64,000 nucleotides of DNA, from positions 231,777 to 295,776 of the forward strand of contig JBEYHY010000008.1 in assembly GCA_040635515.1 (NCBI GenBank), given 5' to 3'. This DNA comes from Prauserella_A sp040635515. Lineage in GTDB: Bacteria; Actinomycetota; Actinomycetes; Mycobacteriales; Pseudonocardiaceae. Below are positions 24,672 through 32,889 of the stretch, piece after piece. A program made the translations under genes and the position numbers. The number at the start of each line of letters is the position of its first letter. The stretch's first letter is position 1. Below the pieces are notes generated by a model. The model had not been told where the DNA came from. It worked only from the letters and a program-made list of their open reading frames with translations, and ran no database searches.

Positions 24672-26090
24672 ATGACGACGACCGCACCGCAACCGGAGGC
24701 AGCGGCGACCGAGGTGCAACAGCGGCAGCTCAAGGCGTTCTTCGAGGGAACGAGGACGCTCCCGCAACTGCTGGCGACGCTGCGCAGCCGCAGGGTCGCG
24801 ATGGGCTATCGGATGGAGAGCGGAACCGAGGAGACCTCGGAGGGAGGACGGCGGCTGTTCCAGCCTCGGGGCCCGCTGGCGTTCGTGTCGGAGCATCCCG
24901 TCGTGCCCCTGAGCGAGGTGGAGGAGGCGATCGTCGCGTGGGCCGCGTGCGGTCCCAACGGGATGGCGCACTGGGACATCGCCACGAGCGGCGGTTTTCA
25001 CGAACTGGTGCGGATCGCGGGGAGGACGGCGGCAGGCCCTGGCAATTCCTTCGCTCACGATCTTCTCGTCGTGAAGGACGAGGGCGCCTTCATCTACGAT
25101 CCGGGCACCGAGCGCGAGCGCATGGTCGAGATCGAAGGTGAGCAGGACTATCACAAGGTTCTCGACTGGTATCGCACCGGGCTACGCAAGGTCCACGATG
25201 GACGGCCGGACGTCGACTGGGCCGTGCGGGCTCCGGGCGCGCCGAACGCGTCGTTGTTCGGGCCCTACCAGTACAACATCAACAGACCGGGTACGACGTG
25301 GTTCGTCCCGGTCACCGATGTCGGCTGGCTCTATTTCAGCGCGCTGCTCAACATCTTCGACGCCTGGCACGTCTACCTCGTCGACGACCGCACGGGCGAG
25401 CCGGCGGGGACCTCGCGCTGGGTGGGTGAGGGCAAGCTGGAGTTCCCCATCACGATCAGCCAGTTCGAGCAGTTCATCTTCCAGGTGGAGACCTACCCGC
25501 CGGGTTCGATGGTGCAGAACATGCGGCTCGCCGCCGAAGCGCTCGGTCTCGGCAACTGGATCTTCTGCGGTTTCTTCGACGATGTGCTCATGGGCGCGTT
25601 CCCCGACGTCACTCCCGGGCTCGGGTTCGTGCACGAGCCGCTCAACGAGCGTGCGCCCGCCGCGAGCGGCGCGCTCAAGACGTTCGGTGTTCCCGGCGTG
25701 AAGGAGGCGACCTACGTCCCGTCGCCCGCGTATCCGGACGGAACGGCCGTGGTGGCGGCGATGCTCGAACAGAAGTACGGCGAGGGCGCGACGATGTCGA
25801 GGGGTGAGGACAACTGGATGCTGCGGCACCACGGTCCCTACACCGAGCAGACCGTGCGCGCGCTCGTCGGGAGTCCAGCCGTGCGGATCAGCCAATGGGC
25901 GGCCGAAGCCTGCGCGGCCTGCTTCGACTACTGCGTCGAGCACTACGGTCAGGCCCCGGTGTACTTCAACCCCATGCAGTGCAACTTCGGCGCCGTCGTG
26001 CACCACGTCGACCCCGCGTTCTATGAGAAGTACTACGACGGTTCGAGCGTGACCCCGCAGATCAGGAGCCATTTCCGCGACTGGCACTGA
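24672..26090 (+). CDS. Uncharacterised protein with nitroreductase-like segments
   Basis: A 472-residue soluble protein directly after the GAF-PucR gene, with AGGAG before its ATG. I do not recognise a named family. Segments recall the nitroreductase fold: 'VEEAIVAWAACGPNG' early and 'VQNMRLAAEALGLGNWIFCGF' near residue 280, the latter like the FMN-site helix of that superfamily. Between them lie Trp/Tyr-rich stretches ('GPYQYNINRPGTTWFVP', 'FDAWHVYLVDDRTGE'). The C-terminus has a Cys cluster (AEACAACFDYC) and ends 'HFRDWH'. It may be a redox partner or enzyme of the adjacent catabolic operon; function unknown. Confidence 0.7.
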   Translation: MTTTAPQPEAAATEVQQRQLKAFFEGTRTLPQLLATLRSRRVAMGYRMESGTEETSEGGRRLFQPRGPLAFVSEHPVVPLSEVEEAIVAWAACGPNGMAHWDIATSGGFHELVRIAGRTAAGPGNSFAHDLLVVKDEGAFIYDPGTERERMVEIEGEQDYHKVLDWYRTGLRKVHDGRPDVDWAVRAPGAPNASLFGPYQYNINRPGTTWFVPVTDVGWLYFSALLNIFDAWHVYLVDDRTGEPAGTSRWVGEGKLEFPITISQFEQFIFQVETYPPGSMVQNMRLAAEALGLGNWIFCGFFDDVLMGAFPDVTPGLGFVHEPLNERAPAASGALKTFGVPGVKEATYVPSPAYPDGTAVVAAMLEQKYGEGATMSRGEDNWMLRHHGPYTEQTVRALVGSPAVRISQWAAEACAACFDYCVEHYGQAPVYFNPMQCNFGAVVHHVDPAFYEKYYDGSSVTPQIRSHFRDWH

Positions 26091-26104
26091 ACCGGGTTGC
26101 GTGT

Positions 26105-26133
26105 ATATTCCAGAATAGATATATTCCTGGAAT
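26105..26133 (+). promoter_or_regulatory. Tandem operators overlapping the ArsR-family start codon
   Basis: Two short palindromes, ATTCCAGAAT (26107-26116) and ATTCCTGGAAT (26123-26133), each begin with ATATTCC and are offset by 16 nt. The second runs into the ATG at 26132. The A/T-rich AATAGATATATT between them stands out in this GC-rich region and can serve as the -10 region. Autorepression by the ArsR protein is likely. Confidence 0.6.
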
Positions 26134-26485
26134 GGCAACTACGTTTGAGGTGCTGGCCGAACCCCGGCGCAGGGAGATCCTCGATCTGCTTCGTGACGGC
26201 GAACGAGTCGTGGGCGACCTCGTCGAACGGTTGCCGATCCCGCAGTCCTCGGTGTCCAAACACCTGCGCATCCTGCGGGAGGCGGGGCTGGTCGCCGTGC
26301 GCCAGGACGCGCAGCGGCGCTGGTACCGGATCGATCCGGGACCACTGCGGGAGATCGACGACTGGCTCGCGCCCTATCGGCGGCTGTGGGGCGACGCACT
26401 GGACAAACTGGAACATCATCTCGAAACCATGGCCGGCACTCAGGACGAGAAGGTCCACAATGCACGAAAGGAACACGAATCGTGA
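26132..26485 (+). CDS. ArsR-family (HTH) transcriptional repressor
   Basis: A 117-residue winged-helix repressor. 'FEVLAEPRRREILDLLRDGERVVGDLVERLPIPQSSVSKHLRILREAGLV' is the complete ArsR helix-turn-helix; 'VRQDAQRRWYRIDPGPL' is the wing. No metal-binding Cys motif is seen, as is normal for the subgroup paired with SRPBCC proteins. The start is fixed by the operators and lack of upstream coding. Its stop overlaps the next gene's GTG (GTGA). It probably represses its own operon. Confidence 0.92.
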   Translation: MATTFEVLAEPRRREILDLLRDGERVVGDLVERLPIPQSSVSKHLRILREAGLVAVRQDAQRRWYRIDPGPLREIDDWLAPYRRLWGDALDKLEHHLETMAGTQDEKVHNARKEHES

Positions 26486-26910
26486 GCGAAGCCCTTCGCC
26501 GTACGGGACAACACTGGGAACTGCGGTTCGAGCGCAACCTCGCCCATCCTCCCGCCACCGTGTGGCAGGCCATCACCGAACCGAAGCACCTGAGTCAGTG
26601 GTATCCCTTCGCCGCCGTCGAATGGGACTTCACGGTGGGCGGGACGCTGCGGTTCCGGGATGACGAAGGCAACGAGGTGACGGCCGAGATCACCGAGATC
26701 GACCCGCCGAAGGTGTTCGCCTTCAAGGAGTTCGACGAGGAGACCGGCGTTCACCTGCTTCGCTTCGAGCTGACGGGCGACGCGCGGGGGTGCGTACTGC
26801 GATTCACCCATTCCTTCGCCGACAGCACCTGGGCCGCGCAAACCGAAACCGGATGGCTCCACTGCCTCGACGCGCTCGACGAGGTCGTTTCCGGTATCTC
26901 CGGCAGCTGA
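26482..26910 (+). CDS. SRPBCC / AHSA1-like protein
   Basis: A 142-residue START-like (helix-grip) domain protein. Typical features are 'LRFERNLAHPPATVWQAITEPKHLSQWYPF' at the N-terminus, 'FTVGGTLRFRDDEGNEVTAEITEIDPPKVFAF', and a C-terminal helix with 'TGWLHCLDALDEV'. The GTG start overlaps the ArsR stop. ArsR-SRPBCC pairs are common in actinomycetes; the SRPBCC partner binds a hydrophobic ligand or acts as a co-factor. Ligand unknown. Confidence 0.9.
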   Translation: MSEALRRTGQHWELRFERNLAHPPATVWQAITEPKHLSQWYPFAAVEWDFTVGGTLRFRDDEGNEVTAEITEIDPPKVFAFKEFDEETGVHLLRFELTGDARGCVLRFTHSFADSTWAAQTETGWLHCLDALDEVVSGISGS

Positions 26911-26923
26911 GAAAGGACGGCTC

Positions 26924-27949
26924 ATGAATCAGCCACTCGGCACGGTGACCACCTTCGAGGGGAAACCCTTGCTGCGCTTCGAAAGGACGTTCCCGCATCC
27001 GAGAGAGAAGGTGTGGCGCGCGATCACGGACCCGGCCGAGCTGGCGCACTGGTTTCCCGCCGAGCCGGACTTCGAACCCTTCCCCGGCGCGCCGATCCGA
27101 TTCGGTTTTCCGGCGGGCGGCGACCAGTCCGCCTTCGGCCACGGCGAGGTCGTCGAGTTCGATCGGCCGAAGGTCTTCGCCTTCCGGTGGGCCGATTCGA
27201 TGCTCCGATTCGAACTGCTGCCGGGCGAGGACGGATGCACCCTCGTGTTCACCCACCTTCTCAACGGGACGGACACCTCCGGCGACCTGCCTTCGATCGC
27301 GCGACAGGCTCCCGGCTGGGACGGCTGCCTCGGCCGGCTCGGCTGCCTGCTCTCCGGCGAGGACCTGCCGGCCGTGAGCGGAGAGTGGTTCCTGGAAAGG
27401 GCAGAGGAGTACATCGAGCGATTCGGCCTCGCGCGAGGAAGCGTCGAACGGCACGAACACGGCAGGCTGATCAGGTTCGAGCGCGACCTCGTCGCGTCCA
27501 CATCGGACGTGTGGACGCTGCTCACCGGTGACGAGGAGCTCCGGCCGGGGGCCGAGCCGCCGGTCGCCTTCACCCACGGCTACCAGCGGGTCGGTGCGAT
27601 CACGGAGGTCGTTGCCTCGCGGGTGCTTGAATACGCGGTACCGGAAGACTCCCCGGAGCCCGGAAGGGTCCGATTCGAACTGCGGGACCAGCTTCCGATC
27701 GGGACGCGGCTCGTGCTCAGCCAGTACATTTCCCCCCACGAGCGAAGCCGACCGCGCCACACTGCTCGCGGCATGGCAGACACATCTCGAATTGCTGTTC
27801 GCTGCCCTGGCCGGAGACGTTCGCTGCCCGTGGCCCTCCGAGCGCACCGAAGCGTTGCGCGAGCACTACGCGCGCGAAGAACTCTGACCCCCGAAGCGGG
27901 AATGCGATCGTCGCGGCGGGTGTTGGTAACGGCAATTGTGTCCGCGTAG
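26924..27949 (+). CDS. Second SRPBCC / AHSA1-like protein, frameshifted near the 3' end
   Basis: The first ~270 residues are a normal tandem SRPBCC protein, with 'LLRFERTFPHPREKVWRAITDPAELAHWFP' then a second half opening 'RLIRFERDLVASTSDVWTLL'. After 'RLVLSQYIS' the frame turns Arg-rich and unlike the family. Removing one C from the C6 run at 27732-27737 restores 'PTSEADRATLLAAWQTHLELLFAAL', a proper C-terminal helix, ending at 27887. This is either a real disabling mutation, a sequencing error or slippage. The restored protein would be about 320 residues. Third gene of the ArsR operon, 13 nt after the previous stop. Confidence 0.8.
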   Translation: MNQPLGTVTTFEGKPLLRFERTFPHPREKVWRAITDPAELAHWFPAEPDFEPFPGAPIRFGFPAGGDQSAFGHGEVVEFDRPKVFAFRWADSMLRFELLPGEDGCTLVFTHLLNGTDTSGDLPSIARQAPGWDGCLGRLGCLLSGEDLPAVSGEWFLERAEEYIERFGLARGSVERHEHGRLIRFERDLVASTSDVWTLLTGDEELRPGAEPPVAFTHGYQRVGAITEVVASRVLEYAVPEDSPEPGRVRFELRDQLPIGTRLVLSQYISPHERSRPRHTARGMADTSRIAVRCPGRRRSLPVALRAHRSVARALRARRTLTPEAGMRSSRRVLVTAIVSA

Positions 27950-27965
27950 TGAGGGAGCGTTGCCG

Positions 27966-28388
27966 ATGTCGTTCGTGATGACCGCCGAGGAGCGGGAGTC
28001 GTTCCTCGCCGACGTCCATGTCGGTGTGCTTGCGGTGGAGCGGCAAGGAAGGGCACCGCTCGCGGTTCCGGTGTGGTACGACGTCGCCGACGGCGACGTG
28101 CTGGTGTGGATGGAACGTGACACCGTCAAGGACAGGGCGATCACCGCGGCGGGCAGGCTGAGTCTCGCCGTGCAGACCGAAACCCCGCCCTACCGGTATG
28201 TCACGGCGGAAGGCTCCGTGGTGAGCAACGGCGAACCGCCGACCCGCGAGCAGGCGCTCGCGATCGCGGGCCGCTATCTCCCGCCGGACGAAGCCGAGGC
28301 CTATGTCGCCACGGCGCTGGGCGAACGGTCGATCCTGGTGCGCATGCGTCCCCGGTACTGGCTGAGCAACGACCAGAGCAAGACCTAG
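27966..28388 (+). CDS. Pyridoxamine-5'-phosphate-oxidase-like (PPOX) flavin/F420 protein
   Basis: A 140-residue split-barrel protein of the PPOX class. 'FLADVHVGVLAVERQGRAPLAVPVWYDVADGDVLVWMERDTVKDRAI' and 'LSLAVQTETPPYRYVTAEGSVV' are the characteristic strands lining an FMN or F420 site. GAGGGAG precedes ATG 27966. Its UAG stop at 28386-28388 is formed by the CCTAGG end of a MITE-like element, so the last residues may have been changed by the insertion. Substrate unknown; actinobacterial relatives reduce quinones, biliverdin or aflatoxin-like compounds. Confidence 0.88.
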   Translation: MSFVMTAEERESFLADVHVGVLAVERQGRAPLAVPVWYDVADGDVLVWMERDTVKDRAITAAGRLSLAVQTETPPYRYVTAEGSVVSNGEPPTREQALAIAGRYLPPDEAEAYVATALGERSILVRMRPRYWLSNDQSKT

Positions 28389-28552
28389 GGCGTGTCTGAT
28401 GATTCTCTGCCGTGCGAGCGTGGATCAGCGTGGTTCCTCGCAAGGCGGAGGGAAGTCCTCGTACCGGGTCGTACTCGGGCTTTCCGACAACGCGGCGAGG
28501 GGGCACGCTGGCCACGCGCAGCAGGCAACGGAATTGTCAGACACGACCTAGG
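28384..28552. mobile_element. MITE-like non-autonomous element (169 bp)
   Basis: Terminal inverted repeats at 28384-28404 and 28532-28552 match at 18 of 21 positions and share CGTGTCTGA and ATT blocks; both outer ends are CCTAGG, so CTAG is a candidate target duplication. The interior has no convincing gene and several short palindromes. The layout matches miniature repeats related to IS5-type ends that I recall in actinomycetes; that recollection is not checked. Confidence 0.65.
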
Positions 28553-28572
28553 CGCCCCAAGGGGCCCGAAGG

Positions 28573-28638
28573 GGGAGCGGGTGAGGCCGGGCGGGGGAGT
28601 CCGGCGGTGACACTCCGTGCCCGGCGAAGCCCGCTCCC
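28573..28638. other. Large nested stem-loop between the MITE and geosmin synthase
   Basis: Three nested arms: GGGAGCGGG (28573-28581) with CCCGCTCCC (28630-28638), GCCGGGC (28586-28592) with GCCCGGC (28619-28625), and GGAGT (28596-28600) with ACTCC (28612-28616). The 155 nt from here to the geosmin synthase ATG hold no gene. It may be a terminator or a structured leader of the geosmin gene. Confidence 0.5.
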
Positions 28639-28793
28639 GCCGCCGCGCCGACGCCGACCAGCGGATCGGTTGAATTCCTCCCATGGCGCCCCCGGATCGC
28701 TCGGCCGGCCGTTGTCGGCCTGCCACCGCCGGTGACAGCGTTGAGAGCCGACAGCACCACGATCGGCGGCCCCGAGGGGAGCAGGGACCTTCC

Positions 28794-31016
28794 ATGCAGG
28801 CATTCACGCTGCCCGACTTCTACTTGCCCTATCCGGCGAGGATCAACCCGCACCTTGAGCGTTCGCGGGAACACACCATGGCCTGGGCCGAGCGCATGGG
28901 CATGCTGGACGCGCCTGCTCACGACGGCGGTGTCGTGTGGACGGAGGACGAACTCGCCGCCATGGACTACGCCCTCATGTGCGCCTACACGCACCCCGAT
29001 TGCGGCGGCGTCGAACTCGATCTCATCACCGACTGGTACGTCTGGGTCTTCTTCTTCGACGACCATTTTCTCGACCAGTTCAAGTACTCCCGCGACACCG
29101 CGGGCGCGAGACGCTACCTCGACCGCCTCGAATTGTTCATGACCGAGGACGGCGAAACGCCGCCGGAGCCCGAGAATCCCGCGGAGGCAGGGCTCAAGGA
29201 CCTCTGGGAACGCACCGTCCCGTCGATGTCGGCCGGATGGCGGCGGCGCTTCATCACCAGCACCCACAACCTGATGGTCGAATCCATGTGGGAACTGGAG
29301 AACATCGAGCGAGGCAGGATCGCCAACCCCATCGAGTACATCCAGATGCGCAGAAGAGTCGGCGGGGCACCGTGGTCGGCGAACCTCGTCGAGTACGCCG
29401 TGGGCGCCGAGATACCGGACGGCCTCGCCGCGACGAGGCCGATGCGGGTCCTCACCGACACCTTCGCCGACGCCGTACACCTGCGCAACGATCTCTTCTC
29501 CTACCAGAGGGAAGTGAGGGAGGAAGGGGAGAACTCCAACGCCGTCCTCGTTTTCGAGTCCTTTCTGGACTGTGCGACCCAGGACGCGGCCGAACTGGTC
29601 AACGATCTGCTCACCTCCCGTCTCCACCAGTTCGAGCACACGGCGCTCACCGAGGTACCCGCGCTGTTCGCCGAGTACGCCGTGGCGCCCGACGGCCAGG
29701 CCGGCGTCACCGCGTACGTGAAAGGCCTGCAGGACTGGCAGGCGGGCGGGCACGAATGGCACGCGCGCTCCAGCAGATACATGAACGAAGGAGCGGAAAA
29801 GCCGGGCGTTGGCGGGCTTTCCGGGCTCGGCACGTCCGCGGGAAGGTTGTCGCTGGTGCCGGGATCCCGGCACCGCGTCCGCAGGCACTCCCACCTTCCG
29901 TTCCAGCCGGTGGGGCACCTCGAACTGCCGGAGATCAGGATGCCCTATCCCGCACGGGTCAATCCGCACCTCGACCGGTCCAGAGCCGACACGGTCGCGT
30001 GGGCGAGGGAGATGGGCTTCTACGACTCACTGCCAGGGGTGGAAGTGGGCGGCGTGTGGGACGAGGACCGGTGCGCCGCGATCGACCTGCCGCACTGCGC
30101 GTCCGGTCTGCACCCCGGCGCCGATCTCGACGCGCTCAATCTCGCCTCGCACTGGCTGGCATGGGGGACCTACGGCGATGACTACTATCCGGCCGTTTTC
30201 GGTGCGGGACGGCACCTTCCCGAGGCGAAGGCGCAAACGGAGCGGCTCAAGCTGTTCATGCCGCTCGACCTGGAGAGCGCGGCCGAACCCCTCAACGGAC
30301 TCGAGCGCGGGCTCGCCGATCTGTGGCGGCGAACGGCAGGCCCGATGCCCGATTCGTCGCGAGTCCGCTTCCGCGACACGGTCGACGACATGATCGACTC
30401 GTGGCTCTGGGAACTGATCAACCAGGCCCACAACCGCATCCCCGACCCCATCGACTACGTCGAGATGCGCAGGAAGACCTTCGGGTCCGACATGACGAAG
30501 GCACTGTCGCGGCTCACCGAGGCGGCGATCGTTCCGGAGGAGCTCTTCAGCAACCGCGTCTTGCACGAACTGGACACGGCGGCGCAGGACTTCGCCATGT
30601 TCGTCAACGACCTGTTCTCCTATCAGAAGGAAGTCCAGTTCGAGGGCGAGCTGCACAACATGGTGCTCGTCGTGGAGAACTTCCTCGACGTGGAAAGGGC
30701 CCGCGCGAGGGACATCGTGGTGCGGCTCGTGGACGCCAGGCTCGAACAGTTCGAGCACATCGCCGACGTCGATCTTCCCGCGATGTGCGACGAACTCGAT
30801 CTCGCCGAGCCGGTGAGGGAAGCGCTCGAAGGACACGTCGAGCATTTCAAGAACTGGATGTCCGGAATTCTCGAATGGCACCGGCGCTGCGTTCGCTACC
30901 AGGAGGGGGAATTGCGCCGCGTCGCGGGCAACATCCCCGGTCGCGATCGGAGTTTCCTGCCGTCGGGACCGGGAACCGAGCTGGCCCGGCTCGGCACCCT
31001 GCTTGGCGCGGGCTGA
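28794..31016 (+). CDS. geoA: Geosmin synthase (bifunctional germacradienol/geosmin synthase)
   Basis: A 740-residue two-domain class I terpene cyclase that turns farnesyl diphosphate into germacradienol and then geosmin, the earthy odorant. The N-terminal domain has the Mg2+ motif D89-D90-H-F-L and the NSE triad N232-D-L-F-S-Y-Q-R-E240. The C-terminal domain has the divergent D462-D463-Y-Y and N605-D-L-F-S-Y-Q-K-E613. The linker is ~45 residues. Length and motif positions closely match S. coelicolor geosmin synthase. The frame is open from 28683, but ATG 28794 gives the canonical 'LPDFYLPYPARINPHLE' opening. No cyclic-nucleotide-binding regulator gene lies beside it. Confidence 0.96.
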   Translation: MQAFTLPDFYLPYPARINPHLERSREHTMAWAERMGMLDAPAHDGGVVWTEDELAAMDYALMCAYTHPDCGGVELDLITDWYVWVFFFDDHFLDQFKYSRDTAGARRYLDRLELFMTEDGETPPEPENPAEAGLKDLWERTVPSMSAGWRRRFITSTHNLMVESMWELENIERGRIANPIEYIQMRRRVGGAPWSANLVEYAVGAEIPDGLAATRPMRVLTDTFADAVHLRNDLFSYQREVREEGENSNAVLVFESFLDCATQDAAELVNDLLTSRLHQFEHTALTEVPALFAEYAVAPDGQAGVTAYVKGLQDWQAGGHEWHARSSRYMNEGAEKPGVGGLSGLGTSAGRLSLVPGSRHRVRRHSHLPFQPVGHLELPEIRMPYPARVNPHLDRSRADTVAWAREMGFYDSLPGVEVGGVWDEDRCAAIDLPHCASGLHPGADLDALNLASHWLAWGTYGDDYYPAVFGAGRHLPEAKAQTERLKLFMPLDLESAAEPLNGLERGLADLWRRTAGPMPDSSRVRFRDTVDDMIDSWLWELINQAHNRIPDPIDYVEMRRKTFGSDMTKALSRLTEAAIVPEELFSNRVLHELDTAAQDFAMFVNDLFSYQKEVQFEGELHNMVLVVENFLDVERARARDIVVRLVDARLEQFEHIADVDLPAMCDELDLAEPVREALEGHVEHFKNWMSGILEWHRRCVRYQEGELRRVAGNIPGRDRSFLPSGPGTELARLGTLLGAG

Positions 31017-31029
31017 CGGCTGATCGGGT

Positions 31030-31560
31030 TCAGCCGTCGGTCTGTGATCCGTGGCCGCTGGTCACGGGAGTGCTGGGGGAGGAGGCGCTCGGCGTGTCGC
31101 CCTGCGCGCCGAGCGCCTCCCTCACTCCCTTGTCGGCCAGCCGGTCGGCCCGTTCGTTGTCCGGATGTCCCGCGTGTCCCTTGACCCAGTGCCATTCGAC
31201 GGTGTGCCGCGCGGCGGCGGCTTCGAGCCGCTGCCACAGGTCGGCGTTCTTCACCGGTTCCCTCGCCGACGTCAGCCAGCCGTTGCCTTTCCAGCGGTCA
31301 AGCCACTGGGTGATGCCGTTGCGGACGTAGCTGCTGTCGGTGTAGAGGGCGACCGTCGATGGCCTGGTCAGGGTTTCCAGCGCCTCGATGGGCGCGGTCA
31401 GTTCCATCCGGTTGTTCGTCGTCGTGGCCGGTTCGCCGCCGTACAACTCACGTTCGTGATCGCCGTACCGCAACACCGCGCCCCAGCCGCCGGGACCGGG
31501 ATTCGGGCTGCACGCGCCGTCGGTGTAGATCTCGACGATGCCCGCCCCGCTGTCCGCCAC
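31030..31560 (-). CDS. rnhA: Ribonuclease HI
   Basis: A 176-residue RNase H that cuts RNA in RNA-DNA hybrids. The catalytic residues are D14 in 'IYTDGACSPNPG', E53 in 'NNRMELTAP', D75 in 'LYTDSSYV' and D139 in 'NERADRLAD'; the basic handle 'WLDRWKGNGW' is present. The last ~30 residues are a Ser/Thr/Pro-rich tail. GTG 31560 has a TAGGGT box 6 nt upstream. Convergent with geosmin synthase, only 13 nt apart and without a visible terminator. Confidence 0.96.
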   Translation of the reverse strand: MADSGAGIVEIYTDGACSPNPGPGGWGAVLRYGDHERELYGGEPATTTNNRMELTAPIEALETLTRPSTVALYTDSSYVRNGITQWLDRWKGNGWLTSAREPVKNADLWQRLEAAAARHTVEWHWVKGHAGHPDNERADRLADKGVREALGAQGDTPSASSPSTPVTSGHGSQTDG

Positions 31561-31566
31561 CCGGCG

Positions 31567-31572
31567 ACCCTA
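31567..31572 (-). promoter_or_regulatory. -10 box (TAGGGT) of rnhA
   Basis: On the minus strand TAGGGT is followed by 6 nt and GTG 31560, fitting a leaderless rnhA message. Confidence 0.5.
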
Positions 31573-31578
31573 GCAAGC

Positions 31579-32733
31579 TCAGCCGACCGCGAGCGCGATC
31601 ACCTGGCTGACCTCCTCCTCCGAGAAGTTGTCGTCGCTGACGAGTACGAGCGTGCGTTCCCCGCTCGGCAGGCGGGGACCCCACGTCATCCCCTCTACAT
31701 TGTCGACTGTGGACAGTGGAAGGTCGGCGAGGTCGACGAGTGGTTCCTTCCGCATGGGCCGCACGTCCGCCGTGGCGAGTGAGCGGATGCCCCTGGTGTC
31801 GGTGGCGCCGCGGACGTCGGCGGTGAAGATCTTGACACCGAAGCCGGACCCGGGGACGTAGGTGCGCTCCAGCACCAGGTACCGGCCGGGGTTGTCCGGG
31901 TCGGCCAGTATCGCGGGAACGCCGGTGTCCGGGCTCCACGGACTGGCGGGATCGGCCTCGGCGAACAGCGGGTCGAGCGGGTAGGCGTACTGGGCGAGCA
32001 CTTCGCCGGAGCGGCTCTGGGTGGTGACCCTGCTCAGCGCGCCCCGCTCGGTGGTCGGCTCCTCGCCGTCCTGCAAAAGCGGTCCCTCGACGGTGCTGGT
32101 GAGTGTCGACCCGCCGCGGTCGAACGTGATCGCCTCAAGGACGAGGTTGCGCCTCGGCCCCTGCTCGTCCCTCGTGATCGTGTAGTCGGCCGGCAGCGGC
32201 AGCGAGCGCAGGTAGCCGCCGTGCCTCGTCGAGGCTTGGATGGAAGGCTGGATCAACGGCTCGTCACTCGCGAGATCCTTGGGGCGGTTGCCTTCCTGGC
32301 TCCACCAGTACTGGCAGTTCCACGGGTCGACCCTGATCTCCTCGGGATCGATCGCCTTGCCGTCCTTTGCCGTCGGCGCGGGGTAGGTGGTGCCGTCCGG
32401 CTGTCTCAGCGCGTGCGTGCCGGTGATGTCGACGTCGTGCACGCCGGACGCGTCGACGTCGATGGCGGCGGTGTAGAACCGCGCCGGCTGCTGGTAGGAG
32501 CGGTCGTCGCTGATCATGACGTACTCGCCGGTGCAGGGGTCGCGGTCGATGCCGGAAAGGCCGCCGACGGTAGTGTCCTCGTAGTCCAGTTTGTGCGGGA
32601 TGATCGCCTCGCCGAGCAGGCGGACGGGCGGTGAGGCGGGGTCGGCCGCCGCCGGTACTGTCAGGGCCGTTGTCGCCGTCATGAGCGCGGCGACGAACGC
32701 CGGTGCGAAGGAAGATGCCATGAATCGCACCAT
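31579..32733 (-). CDS. Secreted esterase-like / phytase-like protein
   Basis: A 384-residue exported protein. The N-terminus 'MVRFMASSFAPAFVAALMTATTALTVPAAADP' is a signal peptide with an Ala-x-Ala cleavage site near residue 28. The mature part has the esterase-like activity of phytase fold: 'GLSGIDRDPCTGEYVMISDDR', 'DPEEIRVDP', 'NLVLEAITFD', 'PGRYLVLERTY' and 'VDNVEGMTWGPRLPSGERTLVLVSDDNFS'. This is a beta-propeller whose members may release phosphate from organic phosphates; activity is predicted only. ATG 32721 is an alternative start. Confidence 0.85.
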   Translation of the reverse strand: MVRFMASSFAPAFVAALMTATTALTVPAAADPASPPVRLLGEAIIPHKLDYEDTTVGGLSGIDRDPCTGEYVMISDDRSYQQPARFYTAAIDVDASGVHDVDITGTHALRQPDGTTYPAPTAKDGKAIDPEEIRVDPWNCQYWWSQEGNRPKDLASDEPLIQPSIQASTRHGGYLRSLPLPADYTITRDEQGPRRNLVLEAITFDRGGSTLTSTVEGPLLQDGEEPTTERGALSRVTTQSRSGEVLAQYAYPLDPLFAEADPASPWSPDTGVPAILADPDNPGRYLVLERTYVPGSGFGVKIFTADVRGATDTRGIRSLATADVRPMRKEPLVDLADLPLSTVDNVEGMTWGPRLPSGERTLVLVSDDNFSEEEVSQVIALAVG

Positions 32734-32889
32734 TCCGAACCCGGCGCCCGAACCGGGCGGTTCGCGTGGCCCCGGATGGTGTGTCCATGCCATTCTCACC
32801 CGGCCAGGTGGCTGCCCCGACCGTCCACTGTGGCTCGCCGGATGATCGAGCCCCGGGAGGTAGCGGATTACGGGAGTTACGGTGGGCCG

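Noticed and set aside
28683..28793. N-terminal extension of geosmin synthase
   Set aside because: The extra 37 residues are Arg/Pro-rich and unlike the family, whose proteins begin at the equivalent of 28794.
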